Source of the DNA: JACRCT01 sp049841135
GTDB taxonomy: Bacteria; Myxococcota; Myxococcia; Myxococcales; UBA5297
Direction: 5' to 3'
DNA length: 64,000 bases
NCBI GenBank assembly: GCA_049841135.1
Contig: JASGHK010000001.1
Location: forward strand, 620,001 to 684,000
Positions 8,755 to 17,044 of this stretch are shown in pieces. The notes beneath the pieces are model-generated. The model did no database searches. It saw nothing but the letters and a program-made list of their open reading frames with translations, and was not told the origin of the DNA. The number at the start of each line of letters is the position of its first letter. The stretch's first letter is position 1. A program made the translations under genes and the position numbers.

Positions 8755-8774
8755 TTGGGGGGAGGCTTCTGCGG

Positions 8775-11546
8775 CTACTCCTCCTTGCTCTCGTCCCAGC
8801 TGAGCTCCTCGACCGCCTTGCGCAGCCGCTCGGTCAGCTCCTGCTCCGCCTGCCCCACCTTCTCGCCGTCCGTGATCGGCTTGGCCAGCAGCGGCTCGCC
8901 GATGACGATCTGTAGGCGGACGCGCTTGAAGTTGCGGTGCGGCAGCACGCGCGGGAGCAGCTTGTGGGCGCCCCACACCTCATAGGTCCCGATGAGCCGC
9001 GCCGGGACGATGGGCGCGCCGCTGGCGATCGACAGCTTCGCCGCGCCACGCCGGAACTCGGCCAGCTGGCCCGACCGGGACCGCGTCCCCTCCGGGAACA
9101 TCAAGAGCGGCTGGCCCGACTTGAGGACCTCCAGGCCCGCGCGCAGCGCCGGGACCGAATCACCTTCGCGGTCGACTGGAATCGCCCGCCCCAGGCCCAC
9201 CAGGAACCGCGTGAGCGGGTTCTTCCACAGCTCCGCCTTGCCGAAGGAGCAGCCGCGCTGGCGCTGGTAGTGCGGCAGCTTCGCCGCGAGCCACAGCGGG
9301 TCGAGGTAGGTCAGGTGGTTCGGGCAGATGAGGAACGGCCCGGTCTCGGGCAGGTTCTCCACGCCCTGGATGTCGATGTTCCAGACCATCCGCATCGAGA
9401 GCAGCACGGCCTCGCTGGCCAGCCAGGCGAAGAAGCCGCGCTTGGGCGGGACGCGCGCCACCTCCTCGCCGGGCTTGGCCGGCTCGAGCGGCTTGGACTC
9501 GGTCTGCGCCTTGCGAACCGCGGCCACCAGGTCCGAGACGCGGTGGATGGACGGTCCCAGCTCCTCCATCGGGACGCCGAACTCCTCTTCGACCGCGGAG
9601 GCCAGCTCCAGCCGGCCGAGCGAGTCGATGCCCAGATCGAACTGGAAGGAGGAGCGCAGGGAGAGCGAGCCGCGCCGCGAGCTGGGCGGGACGAACTGCG
9701 AGACCAGCGCGACCACCCGCTCCTCGAGCGCGTCGCGCTGCTCCACCACCGCCGGCTCCGCCGCCTTCTGCTCCGGCTTCTCTGCGGCGCTCTCCAGCAG
9801 CTTGCGCAGCTCCTTGCGCTTGACGCTGAGCTTGGTGGTCTTGGGGATCTCGTCGAGGAAGTGGAGGTGCTGCACGCGCTGGTAGCTGACGATCGAAGGC
9901 GCCCGGTCGTTGATCTCGCGCTCGACCTGCGCCTTGAGCTGCGCCGCGTCGAGACCGGGGACGGCGGCCGGGTCGAGCACCACCGCCGCGTGGATCTCCT
10001 CGCCCGGGCGGTCGCCGCAGGGCAGGCCCACCACGGCCAGGTCCTTGACGCCCTCGATGCCCTTGTAGTGCTTCTCGACGTCGTCGGGAGAGGCCTTCTT
10101 GCCCGCGGGGGTGACGATCAGCTCGTCGAGGCGGCCGACGATCCTGAAGTAGCCCTTGCGGTCCATCCGGCCGAGGTCACCGGTGTGGTACCAGCCGTCG
10201 CGCAGGGCCTGGGCGGTCATCTCCGGCTCGCGGAAGTAGCCGCGCATCACGCCTCGGCCCTTGATCCGCAGCTCGCCCTCGCCGGCGGTGTTGGGCTGGT
10301 AGACCTGCACGTCCGTCCCCGGCACCGCGTGCCCCACGCGGCCCAGGCGCCGGTTCTTGAACCAGCTCCCGCAGGCGGCGGCCGAGGTCTCGGTCATGCC
10401 GTAGCCCTCGAGGAAGCTGAAGCCCATGCTCTCGAAGGCCTTGAGGACGTCCAGCGAGGCCGGCGCACCCGCGGTCACCAGGCGCAGCCGCGCGCCGCCG
10501 AAGGTCTTGTAGACGGGCTTGAAGAGCTTGGGGCCGGGGTTGAAGGGCGAGCGCCGGCGGACGGCGCGGGTGACGAACTTCATGGTGGCGAAGGCGCCGC
10601 GCGCGACCGCGCCCTTCTGCGCCACCGTGCGCTGGATGTTGGTGAGGAACAGCTCGAAGAGCCGGGGCACGCCGGGGAGGATGGTGGTGTGCGTCTCCTG
10701 CATCGCCGCGACGATGAGGTCGCCGCGGACGGCCTCGACGAAGGTGAGCGAGACGCCACAGGCCAGAGCACCGGTCTGGATGATGTTCGCGAAGATGTGG
10801 TGCAGCGGCAGCACGAGGAGCATCTCGTCCTGGTCGGTCAGCTCCCACATGTCCCAGATGCCGTTGCAGCCGGCGTAGAGCAGGTTGGCGTGGGTGAGCA
10901 TCACGCCCTTGGGCCGCCCGCTGGTTCCGGAGGTGAAGATGATGAACGCCAGCTCCGGGTCGGCGTCGGGGTCTGTCTTGGCCGGCGCGAGCTCGGAGAC
11001 CGCAGGCTTCTCGCAGGTGAGCCGGTCTTCGAGCACCAGCTGCGGGACGGTGCAGCCGGTGTCGACGTGCTTGGACGTCTGCGCGCGGGAGATGACCACC
11101 AGCCGCGCATCGGCCGCCTTGAGCAGCACCGTCAGATCGTTCGCGGGAAGGTTGGCGTCGAGCGGGACGACGGTGCCGCCAGCCTTGAGGATGGCGTAGC
11201 TGGCGATGATCCAGTCGGGCGAGTTTTCCGCGTGGAGCACGACGCGGTCGCCGGGGCGCAGGCCGGCGGCGGTGAGCGCGGCGGCGGCGGCGTGGATCTG
11301 CGCGACCAGCTGCGTGAACGTCACCGTCCGGAGGTCGCCGTTCTTGCGCAGGCGCATCGCGACCTTGGCGCCGTAGCGGGTCACCGCCTGCTCCATGGGC
11401 TCGCAGAGGTGGCGGAAGTGTTCGCCGTGGGTCTTCCAACCGGTGGGCGAAATCGCACTCGGGGAGGCCTGAGTCGGCGGGCTCGCGGGCGCAGGGGGTG
11501 GAACCTTGGGCTGCGCGGAGACGGTCGAGGGGTCGGCGTCTAGCAT
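8775..11546 (-). CDS. AMP-dependent acyl ligase / acyl carrier / PlsC acyltransferase fusion
   Basis: A 923-residue three-module enzyme. Residues about 35-590 are an adenylate-forming ligase with IIFTSGTSGRPKG (P-loop), EGYGMTETSAA and YHTGDLGRMD. Residues about 610-685 are a phosphopantetheine carrier domain with LGIDSLGRLEL, where Ser carries the prosthetic arm. Residues about 720-915 are a PlsC-type acyltransferase with NHLTYLD (HX4D) and FPEGTRSRSG. The arrangement suggests that a fatty acid is activated as acyl-AMP, loaded on the built-in carrier and passed to a lysophospholipid or other acceptor at the membrane. It resembles acyl-ACP synthetase/LPLAT (Aas-like) proteins with an added carrier domain. 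The acceptor is inferred only. Confidence 0.9.
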   Translation of the reverse strand: MLDADPSTVSAQPKVPPPAPASPPTQASPSAISPTGWKTHGEHFRHLCEPMEQAVTRYGAKVAMRLRKNGDLRTVTFTQLVAQIHAAAAALTAAGLRPGDRVVLHAENSPDWIIASYAILKAGGTVVPLDANLPANDLTVLLKAADARLVVISRAQTSKHVDTGCTVPQLVLEDRLTCEKPAVSELAPAKTDPDADPELAFIIFTSGTSGRPKGVMLTHANLLYAGCNGIWDMWELTDQDEMLLVLPLHHIFANIIQTGALACGVSLTFVEAVRGDLIVAAMQETHTTILPGVPRLFELFLTNIQRTVAQKGAVARGAFATMKFVTRAVRRRSPFNPGPKLFKPVYKTFGGARLRLVTAGAPASLDVLKAFESMGFSFLEGYGMTETSAAACGSWFKNRRLGRVGHAVPGTDVQVYQPNTAGEGELRIKGRGVMRGYFREPEMTAQALRDGWYHTGDLGRMDRKGYFRIVGRLDELIVTPAGKKASPDDVEKHYKGIEGVKDLAVVGLPCGDRPGEEIHAAVVLDPAAVPGLDAAQLKAQVEREINDRAPSIVSYQRVQHLHFLDEIPKTTKLSVKRKELRKLLESAAEKPEQKAAEPAVVEQRDALEERVVALVSQFVPPSSRRGSLSLRSSFQFDLGIDSLGRLELASAVEEEFGVPMEELGPSIHRVSDLVAAVRKAQTESKPLEPAKPGEEVARVPPKRGFFAWLASEAVLLSMRMVWNIDIQGVENLPETGPFLICPNHLTYLDPLWLAAKLPHYQRQRGCSFGKAELWKNPLTRFLVGLGRAIPVDREGDSVPALRAGLEVLKSGQPLLMFPEGTRSRSGQLAEFRRGAAKLSIASGAPIVPARLIGTYEVWGAHKLLPRVLPHRNFKRVRLQIVIGEPLLAKPITDGEKVGQAEQELTERLRKAVEELSWDESKEE

Positions 11547-11964
11547 GGCGGGAAGCCGACCACCCGGCTGGGGTTTGGGTCAATGAAACGTTCTGTAAAA
11601 GCTCGGGAGTTGCGCGGGCTTAGGTGCGAAACGGTGTACGCACCCGAGCTTCTCAAACAGGTCTAACGAGGTGACTCGCCGCGTCATGGAATCGGCGCCG
11701 TCAATAGGGGGCGTGACCCGGCCGGGAAAAGCAGCGTGCTTTCGGGCGATTGCGAACCTACATCGTGCTCATCGCCTCGGTTGCCGGCCCCCATGTGAAA
11801 TCGCCTCGGTGGCGCGCACTTCGCCTTCCGCCCACAGGCGAGAGCTTCGCAGCGGTCCAGCGACCCGATCGCGGCTTGGACCTTGGCTACTTGGCGATGG
11901 GCTGGTTGCCGGTTCAGGGCCCTGACGGCTACGCTCGGACATCGCTGCGAAGCCGGAGGCGAAC
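11547..11964. other. Divergent intergenic region, no gene recognised
   Basis: 418 bases between the acyl-ligase fusion (minus) and the small gene pair (plus). Short open frames here lack ribosome-binding sites and protein-like composition. The region is slightly less GC-rich near 11,590-11,660. No clear promoter, RNA gene or repeat could be supported. Confidence 0.5.
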
Positions 11965-12243
11965 GTGCGTTGGTCGGAGCTGCGCCAGACCATTCCAAAT
12001 CGATGGGTGATTGTCGAAGCGCTGTCCGCACACAGTGAGAGCGGACGACGTGAGCTTGACGACCTCGCGCTCCTGGAGACGTGCCCCGACGGCGCGGCGG
12101 CCTTCAAGAGATACCGCGCTCTGCACCTCATGGAGCCCGCGCGCGAGATCTACGCCCTTCACACGTCGAACGTGCACCCAGCGATCGAAGAGCGCTTCTG
12201 GGCGGGAATCCGGTGGGGAGATGATCCTCGACCTTCGACATAA
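11965..12243 (+). CDS. Small conserved-looking protein paired with a retropepsin-like protease
   Basis: A 92-residue protein starting at a GTG with a well-placed GGAGG. It has no membrane segment or signal peptide. Features include MRWSELRQTIPNRWVIVEAL at the start, an acidic centre and a late ALHTSNVHPAIEERFWAGIRW. The end overlaps the start of the protease gene by 23 bases in another frame, a sign of translational coupling. I recall similar proteins in many bacteria next to clan AA aspartic proteases, but no function is known to me. It could be a partner, inhibitor or substrate of the protease. Confidence 0.7.
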   Translation: MRWSELRQTIPNRWVIVEALSAHSESGRRELDDLALLETCPDGAAAFKRYRALHLMEPAREIYALHTSNVHPAIEERFWAGIRWGDDPRPST

Positions 12244-12607
12244 CCTCCCGTTTGTCCGGGTCTGCATCACCTACCGTGGCCGGACAGCCGAGGTGCCCGA
12301 TGTGCTCGTCGATACCGGCTCGGCGAGCACCGTGATCTCCGCCGACGCCGTTGAGCCGCTCGGTCTGGTGCTTGAGCCGACCGACGTCCTGGACTCACTT
12401 CGGGGCATCGGCGGCCGCGAGTTCGTATTCAGGCGCGTCGTCGACAGCCTGCGACTCGGCGAGCGAGCCATCGATTCGTTCAAGCTCGAGATAGGCGGGA
12501 TGGATTACGGCTTCGCCATCTCAGGGATCCTCGGCATGGACTTTCTTGTCCGCGCCGGGGCAGTCATCGACTTGGGCAAGCGCACTATCGAGTTCCCAGC
12601 GCCTTGA
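12221..12607 (+). CDS. Retropepsin-like (clan AA) aspartic protease
   Basis: A 128-residue single-domain protein beginning MILDLRHNLPFVRV, with GGGGAG as ribosome-binding site inside the upstream gene. The catalytic loop VLVDTGSASTVIS (D-T-G, about residues 26-38) and the later hydrophobic-Gly element ISGILGMDFLVRAGAVID match retroviral-type aspartic proteases, which act as homodimers with one Asp from each subunit. No signal peptide or membrane helix is seen, so it is probably cytoplasmic. Physiological substrates of such stand-alone bacterial retropepsins are largely unknown. Its coupling to the preceding small gene is the best clue to its role. Confidence 0.8.
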   Translation: MILDLRHNLPFVRVCITYRGRTAEVPDVLVDTGSASTVISADAVEPLGLVLEPTDVLDSLRGIGGREFVFRRVVDSLRLGERAIDSFKLEIGGMDYGFAISGILGMDFLVRAGAVIDLGKRTIEFPAP

Positions 12608-12617
12608 AGCGCGCTGG

Positions 12618-13791
12618 TCAGGCCATGGTGCTCATCGCCTCGAACTGCGCGAGCGCCCGCAGGACGATGTCGTTCATGTCGTAGTACCGGTACTCGGCGA
12701 GCCGGCCGATGACAATCAGGTTCGAGAACTTCTTGGCGAGCTCCTGATAGCGCCCGAACGCCGCGTCGTTCTCGGCCTTGGGGATCGGGTAGTACGGCTC
12801 GTGCCCCTTCGCCCGGTCGTACGCGAGCGGGTACTCCTCGCAGTAGCTCGTCACGCCGCGCACCGGCTGGCCGGTCAGGTGCTTGAACTCGGTGATGCGC
12901 GTGTAGGCGTGGTCGTTGGGGTAGTTCACAACCGCCACGGGCTGGAAGAAGTCGACGTCGACCGTCTTGACCTCGAAGCGCAGCGAGCGCCAGGCGAGTT
13001 CCCCGAAGCGATAGCCGAAGGCCTCGTCGAGCGCGCCGCTGTAGATGACCGGGTCGTCGAACGGCGCGCCCTCGAAGAGGATTTTCCCGGTGGGCTCGTC
13101 GAAGGTCAGGACCTTGGTCGCGTCCACGCCCAGGCGCAGCTCGATGTTCGGGTGCGCGAGCATCCGCTCGAAGAGCCGCGTGTAGCCCGCCTTGGGCATG
13201 CCCTGGTTCTTCTGCTGGAAGTAACGGTCGTCGTGGGAGAGGCGCACAGGGACGCGCTTGGTGATGGTCGCGAAGTCCAGGTTCTCGGGCCGGTCGCCCC
13301 ACTGCTTGACCGTGTAGTTCAGATAGAATCTTCTGGAAGATGAACTCGCCCAGTTCGCGGATGTCGGCGTCGCCGTGCGTGCGCAGGTCGTAGACCGGCA
13401 CCTTGGCGTCATAGGCGTAGAGCGCGAGGAGCTTCTTCTCCAGAGCCTCAGCCTTCTCCTTGGGCAGGAGCTTGTGCAGCGAGTTGAGGTTGAAGGGCAC
13501 CGGGACCAGCTGGCCGTCGACGCTGGCCAGCACCTTGTGCTCGTACTCGCGCCAGTCGGTGAACTGCGAGAGGTAGGAGAGGACTTTCGGCGAGTCGGTC
13601 CGAAAGATGTGCGGCCCGTAGACGTGCACCAGGATGCCGGTGTGGTCCGGGCGGTCGTACATGTTGCCGCCGATGTGCTTGCGGCGGTCGAGCACGACCA
13701 CCCGCTTGTTCTGCTGGCTGGCCAGGCGCTCGGCGAGGATGGCGCCGGCAAAGCCGGCCCCCACGACCACTGCGTCAAAGCGCTGCGTCAT
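12618..13791 (-). CDS. glf: UDP-galactopyranose mutase (one frameshift)
   Basis: FAD enzyme that interconverts UDP-galactopyranose and UDP-galactofuranose in the cytoplasm, supplying Galf for surface glycans. The corrected protein has 390 residues, a normal family length. It begins FDAVVVGAGFAGAILAERLA (dinucleotide-binding fold) and continues with RRKHIGGNMYD and YGPHIFRTDS; after the break come YTVKQWG, the typical Glf signature, and VGRLAEYRYYDMNDIV near the end. The frame breaks at 13326-13330, where GAATC stands for GATC on the plus strand. Removing one base joins EFIFQK to IYLNYTVKQWG. With both halves otherwise intact, a sequencing error is more likely than a pseudogene. Confidence 0.9.
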
Positions 13792-13854
13792 TCGGTCTTC
13801 CTCATTGGCGGCTCCGTCACCGCAAGGCGTCCTTCGTAGCAGACCCGGGGCGCA

Positions 13855-13926
13855 TCCGACACCCCGAGCTTGGCCCTCGCCCCCCCGAGCTCGTCGATGC
13901 CGACACCCCGAGCTCGTCGAGGGGCA
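13855..13926. repeat. GC-rich repeats with CCGACACCCCGAGCT core
   Basis: CCGACACCCCGAGCT occurs twice here, and CCCGAGCTCGTCGA twice, in the gap between glf and the membrane protein. Related GACAAGCTCGGGG sequences recur near 37,310 and 44,630, so this is a dispersed REP-like sequence. Confidence 0.55.
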
Positions 13927-13975
13927 GAACCCGCTCGACAGGCCCTCGGCCTTTGGGCGAACGTGCGACGCGATC

Positions 13976-16732
13976 ATGCTCAGCCCCGCCCAGCGCACGA
14001 CCGCGGTCCACCTCGCGGTCGTCGCCGCCCTGTCCGCCCTGGTCTGCGTGGTGTTCGCCTGGGGCACCGAGCCAGCGGTCTTCTGGGACACGCAGTCCTA
14101 TCGCGACGTCGCGCTATCCCTCTCGGCCTGGGAGCTCCCGGCCATCGGCATGCGGACCCCCGGCTATCCGCTCTTCCTCCTCGCGACCGGCGGGACCGGG
14201 CCCACCGCGGAGGGGACGGTCGTCGCCCAGCTCGTCCTCTGGTGCCTGACGAATTGCCTCGTCTACCTGCTGGTCGCGCAGCTCGTCGGCCGCAAGGTCG
14301 TTGCCTTGGCGGCCGCGCTCGTGGCCGTGACGTTCTTCGATCTCTTCTTCATGGCGGTCACGGTCTACGCGGAGACGCTGACGACCTTCTTCGTCACTGC
14401 GGCGACCTGGTTCACCGCGCGCGTCTTCTTCACCCCGCGGGAAGAGCGCCGAGCGCAGAGCGCGTGGGCGTTCGCCGCAGGGCTGTGCTGGGCGCTCGCG
14501 ACCCTGACCCGCCCCGTCTTCCTCGCTGCCGCCGTGGTCTTCTCGATCCTGCTGATCGCAGGGCGCCTGCGCAGGCTGCTCGGGGCGCGCGCCGTCGTGT
14601 GCGGAGCGCTCGCCGCAGCCTCGCTCCCGGCGGGCCTGGTGTCGGTGAACCTCGTCCGTCAGGGCACCGCCCAGATCGCCCTCGGCTCCGGCTACTCGCT
14701 GCTCAACTACGTGGGTGATCGGCACATCTATGAGCGGCTTCCAAAAGACCAGGCCGCCCTCCGTGAGGCCTACGAGACCGCGCGTCACACCGAAGGCCGC
14801 GTCTACTGGTGGGACGCCTTGGCGGCGCTCGAGAAGAAGCTCGGGATAGGGCGCATGGACGCCATCACGGCGAATGCCTTCGCCGGCAAGACCGCGCTTC
14901 ACGCCATCCACGCAGTCCCGATTGGATACCTGCGGGCATGGGTGCTGACCGCTCGAGAGTTCTTCGAGAGCTATGTGGTGATGATGGGGCTCATTCGGAC
15001 TCCATCGGCGTCGGAGCCCCAGCTCGACCTAGCCGGAGGGCGGCTGGCCGTCGTCAACGCCCTGGCTGGGATCTGGGACCGACTCCTCCCCTGGGCCACG
15101 TACGGCTCGTTGGTCATGACCTTGTTGCTGCTCGCGTTCGCCGCGGGGATCCCGGAGATCCGCAAGGAGCTCGGTCCTGCGAGGTGTTGGGGGCTGGCGG
15201 CGCTGCTCCTGATCTCGTTGGCGGTGGTGCTGCCCCAGACCCTCATCGAGCCCTGCTACGGACAGGCCCGCTACCGGCTGCCGCTGCAGCCTCTCATGCT
15301 CGCGCTCGTCGTCTCCTCGACCAGCGCGGTGCTCGGACAGCGAGTTCGGAGCACGCTGCTCTCGCACTTGGCGGCCCGGGCAAAGAGCCTGGTCCCGTCA
15401 CGCGCTGCCGACGCCGAAGGCCAGCGCGTCCGCTTCTTCGTCGCAGTGACGGCGGCCTGCGTTGTGGGCTTGATCGCCCGAGCCTGTGCCGTCGCCCTGG
15501 TCCCGACCGCACCGGTCTCCGAGTTCTGGAGCCACCTCAACAACGCGGCGCACCTCTTCGCCGGCCATCCCTACCCTGACTCGGACCATCCGCCCGGCTA
15601 TCCGCTCTTCATCGGGCTGTGCTTCCTGCTGTCACCGGAGTCCGCGCACCTCGTTGCCGTAAAGATCGGCAACGTGCTCCTGGGCGGCCTCACCATTGCG
15701 CTGGCTGGGAAGCTCGCGCGCGACCTGTGGGGTCCGAACGCCGGGATCGCGGCGGCGTATTCAGCGGCGCTGCTTCCGATGCTCGTGCTCCTCCCCTGCC
15801 TCACGGCGCCTGAGAACCTGTTCATCCCGCTGATGCTCGGTTTGGCCCTGGTCATCCGCGGCAGCTGGTCTCGACCCTGGTCGGTCAAGAGCGCGGTCGG
15901 AGCTGGGATCCTCGTAGGCTTCGCGGCGCTGATCCGCTCGCTGGCCTACCTGGCAGGCGCCTTCTGGCTCTTGGGCCTCTTCGTGCCGAACAAGCGCCGT
16001 ATCGTCGTCCTCTTGGAGTTCGGGCTCGTCCTGGCCGTCCAGCACGCCGTCATGGTCCCGTGGGGGCTCAGCAACCTGGAAGAGCGAGGCGAGTTCACCT
16101 TCCGGCCGGCCGACGAGGGGCAGCGCCTCTTCATGGGCAACAGCCCGTGGGCCACCGGAGACTTCTCGCCAGACTGGCCCAAGCAGCTGGAGGAGTTGGA
16201 GCCGGGGACCTTTGCGCAGCCTCGCGACCGGAGCGAGCTCGATGCCATCGCGGCGAGCGCGGCCACAAAGTGGATCTACGAGAATCCTGCCGCCGCCGCC
16301 CGTCTCTACTTGAAGAAGCTGAGGCGGTGCCTTGGAGGCTCAGACGAGATCGTGTTCTGGAGCATGTTCGCGGAAGGCATCGGACCTCCGGACCCGGCCC
16401 CCGCGGTGCTGCCGGCCGGTCATCCGCTCAAGAACCACTTCGACCGCATCAGCAGAGCCTCGGTGCGTATCCCCGTCTTCGTGTTTGCCCTGGCGCTCCT
16501 CGGTCTCGGAGTGGCGATCGCAAAGGCGTGGAGGGACCACGAAGCGCGGCGGGCAAAGCTCCTCGACGTCGCGCTGGTGCTGGCAACGGCCCTCTACTCC
16601 CCTGTCGTGGCCTCGGTCTTCACACCGACGGGGAGGTACCGCTGGCCGGCCGAGGCGATCTCCGTGCTGTTCGTGGGCGTCGCGGTGGCGTGGGGCGTCC
16701 AGCGGTGGCGACTGAAGACGGCGACGCACTGA
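13976..16732 (+). CDS. Membrane protein with two tandem GT-C glycosyltransferase-like domains
   Basis: A 918-residue polytopic protein that looks like two ArnT/PMT-type GT-C domains fused. The first half has an acidic outer-loop site in AVFWDTQSYRDVALSLS followed by MRTPGYPLFLL; the second half repeats the pattern with FWSHLNNAAHLFAG, then DHPPGYPLFIGLCFLL near residue 540. Each is followed by about eight to ten hydrophobic segments and an extracytoplasmic region (for example EGQRLFMGNSPWATGDF). GT-C enzymes use polyprenyl-phosphate sugars on the outer face of the inner membrane. I began at MLSPAQRT, just before the first membrane helix. Earlier in-frame sequence is intergenic repeat. In the second half the acidic residue expected before the helix is replaced by Ser/His, so that copy may be altered. 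Confidence 0.75.
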   Translation: MLSPAQRTTAVHLAVVAALSALVCVVFAWGTEPAVFWDTQSYRDVALSLSAWELPAIGMRTPGYPLFLLATGGTGPTAEGTVVAQLVLWCLTNCLVYLLVAQLVGRKVVALAAALVAVTFFDLFFMAVTVYAETLTTFFVTAATWFTARVFFTPREERRAQSAWAFAAGLCWALATLTRPVFLAAAVVFSILLIAGRLRRLLGARAVVCGALAAASLPAGLVSVNLVRQGTAQIALGSGYSLLNYVGDRHIYERLPKDQAALREAYETARHTEGRVYWWDALAALEKKLGIGRMDAITANAFAGKTALHAIHAVPIGYLRAWVLTAREFFESYVVMMGLIRTPSASEPQLDLAGGRLAVVNALAGIWDRLLPWATYGSLVMTLLLLAFAAGIPEIRKELGPARCWGLAALLLISLAVVLPQTLIEPCYGQARYRLPLQPLMLALVVSSTSAVLGQRVRSTLLSHLAARAKSLVPSRAADAEGQRVRFFVAVTAACVVGLIARACAVALVPTAPVSEFWSHLNNAAHLFAGHPYPDSDHPPGYPLFIGLCFLLSPESAHLVAVKIGNVLLGGLTIALAGKLARDLWGPNAGIAAAYSAALLPMLVLLPCLTAPENLFIPLMLGLALVIRGSWSRPWSVKSAVGAGILVGFAALIRSLAYLAGAFWLLGLFVPNKRRIVVLLEFGLVLAVQHAVMVPWGLSNLEERGEFTFRPADEGQRLFMGNSPWATGDFSPDWPKQLEELEPGTFAQPRDRSELDAIAASAATKWIYENPAAAARLYLKKLRRCLGGSDEIVFWSMFAEGIGPPDPAPAVLPAGHPLKNHFDRISRASVRIPVFVFALALLGLGVAIAKAWRDHEARRAKLLDVALVLATALYSPVVASVFTPTGRYRWPAEAISVLFVGVAVAWGVQRWRLKTATH

Positions 16733-17044
16733 TGGGCGCTAACACCCGTCAGCCACAGTTCGAGCACGACCCGTCAGACCTGTCGCAGGATCGGTTGAAA
16801 CGTCAAGGATAGTGGGAGCTCGGCATGCAATGTGTAGCAGCAGTCCGAGCGGACGGTCCGTTGGGTGGGGCTGGGCCCCAAAGCCTCCACGCCTCGGAAA
16901 CTCGGCCCGGTTTAGGCCCGCTCGCTCCATCGACCAGCGACGGCCCGCGGCGGCGCTTGAAATCACAATCTGTGTTGCCTAGGCTCCGCCGCCGACCAGC
17001 ACTGTTTGTTGTTCGACGAGGAAGACCGAGGAGAGGTGCCGTCT
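16733..17044. other. Intergenic region upstream of the GT4-GT2 gene
   Basis: 312 bases without a convincing gene. The open frame starting near 16,825 is Arg/Ser-rich and lacks a ribosome-binding site. The 3' part contains a promoter-like sequence listed separately. Confidence 0.5.
16957..16985 (+). promoter_or_regulatory. Candidate sigma-70 promoter
   Basis: TTGAAA, then a 17-base spacer, then TAGGCT. The local sequence is AT-richer than its surroundings (GAAATCACAATCTGTGTTG). It lies 60 bases before the start of the GT4-GT2 gene. Confidence 0.4.

Noticed and set aside
8937..11543. Long plus-strand open frame of 868 residues opposite the ligase fusion
   Set aside because: It is a high-GC shadow on the opposite strand of a well-supported three-domain gene; the translation is Arg/Leu/Gly-rich without motifs.
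11671..12010. Short frames in the gap before the retropepsin pair
   Set aside because: No start signal or protein-like composition; they overlap each other in several frames.
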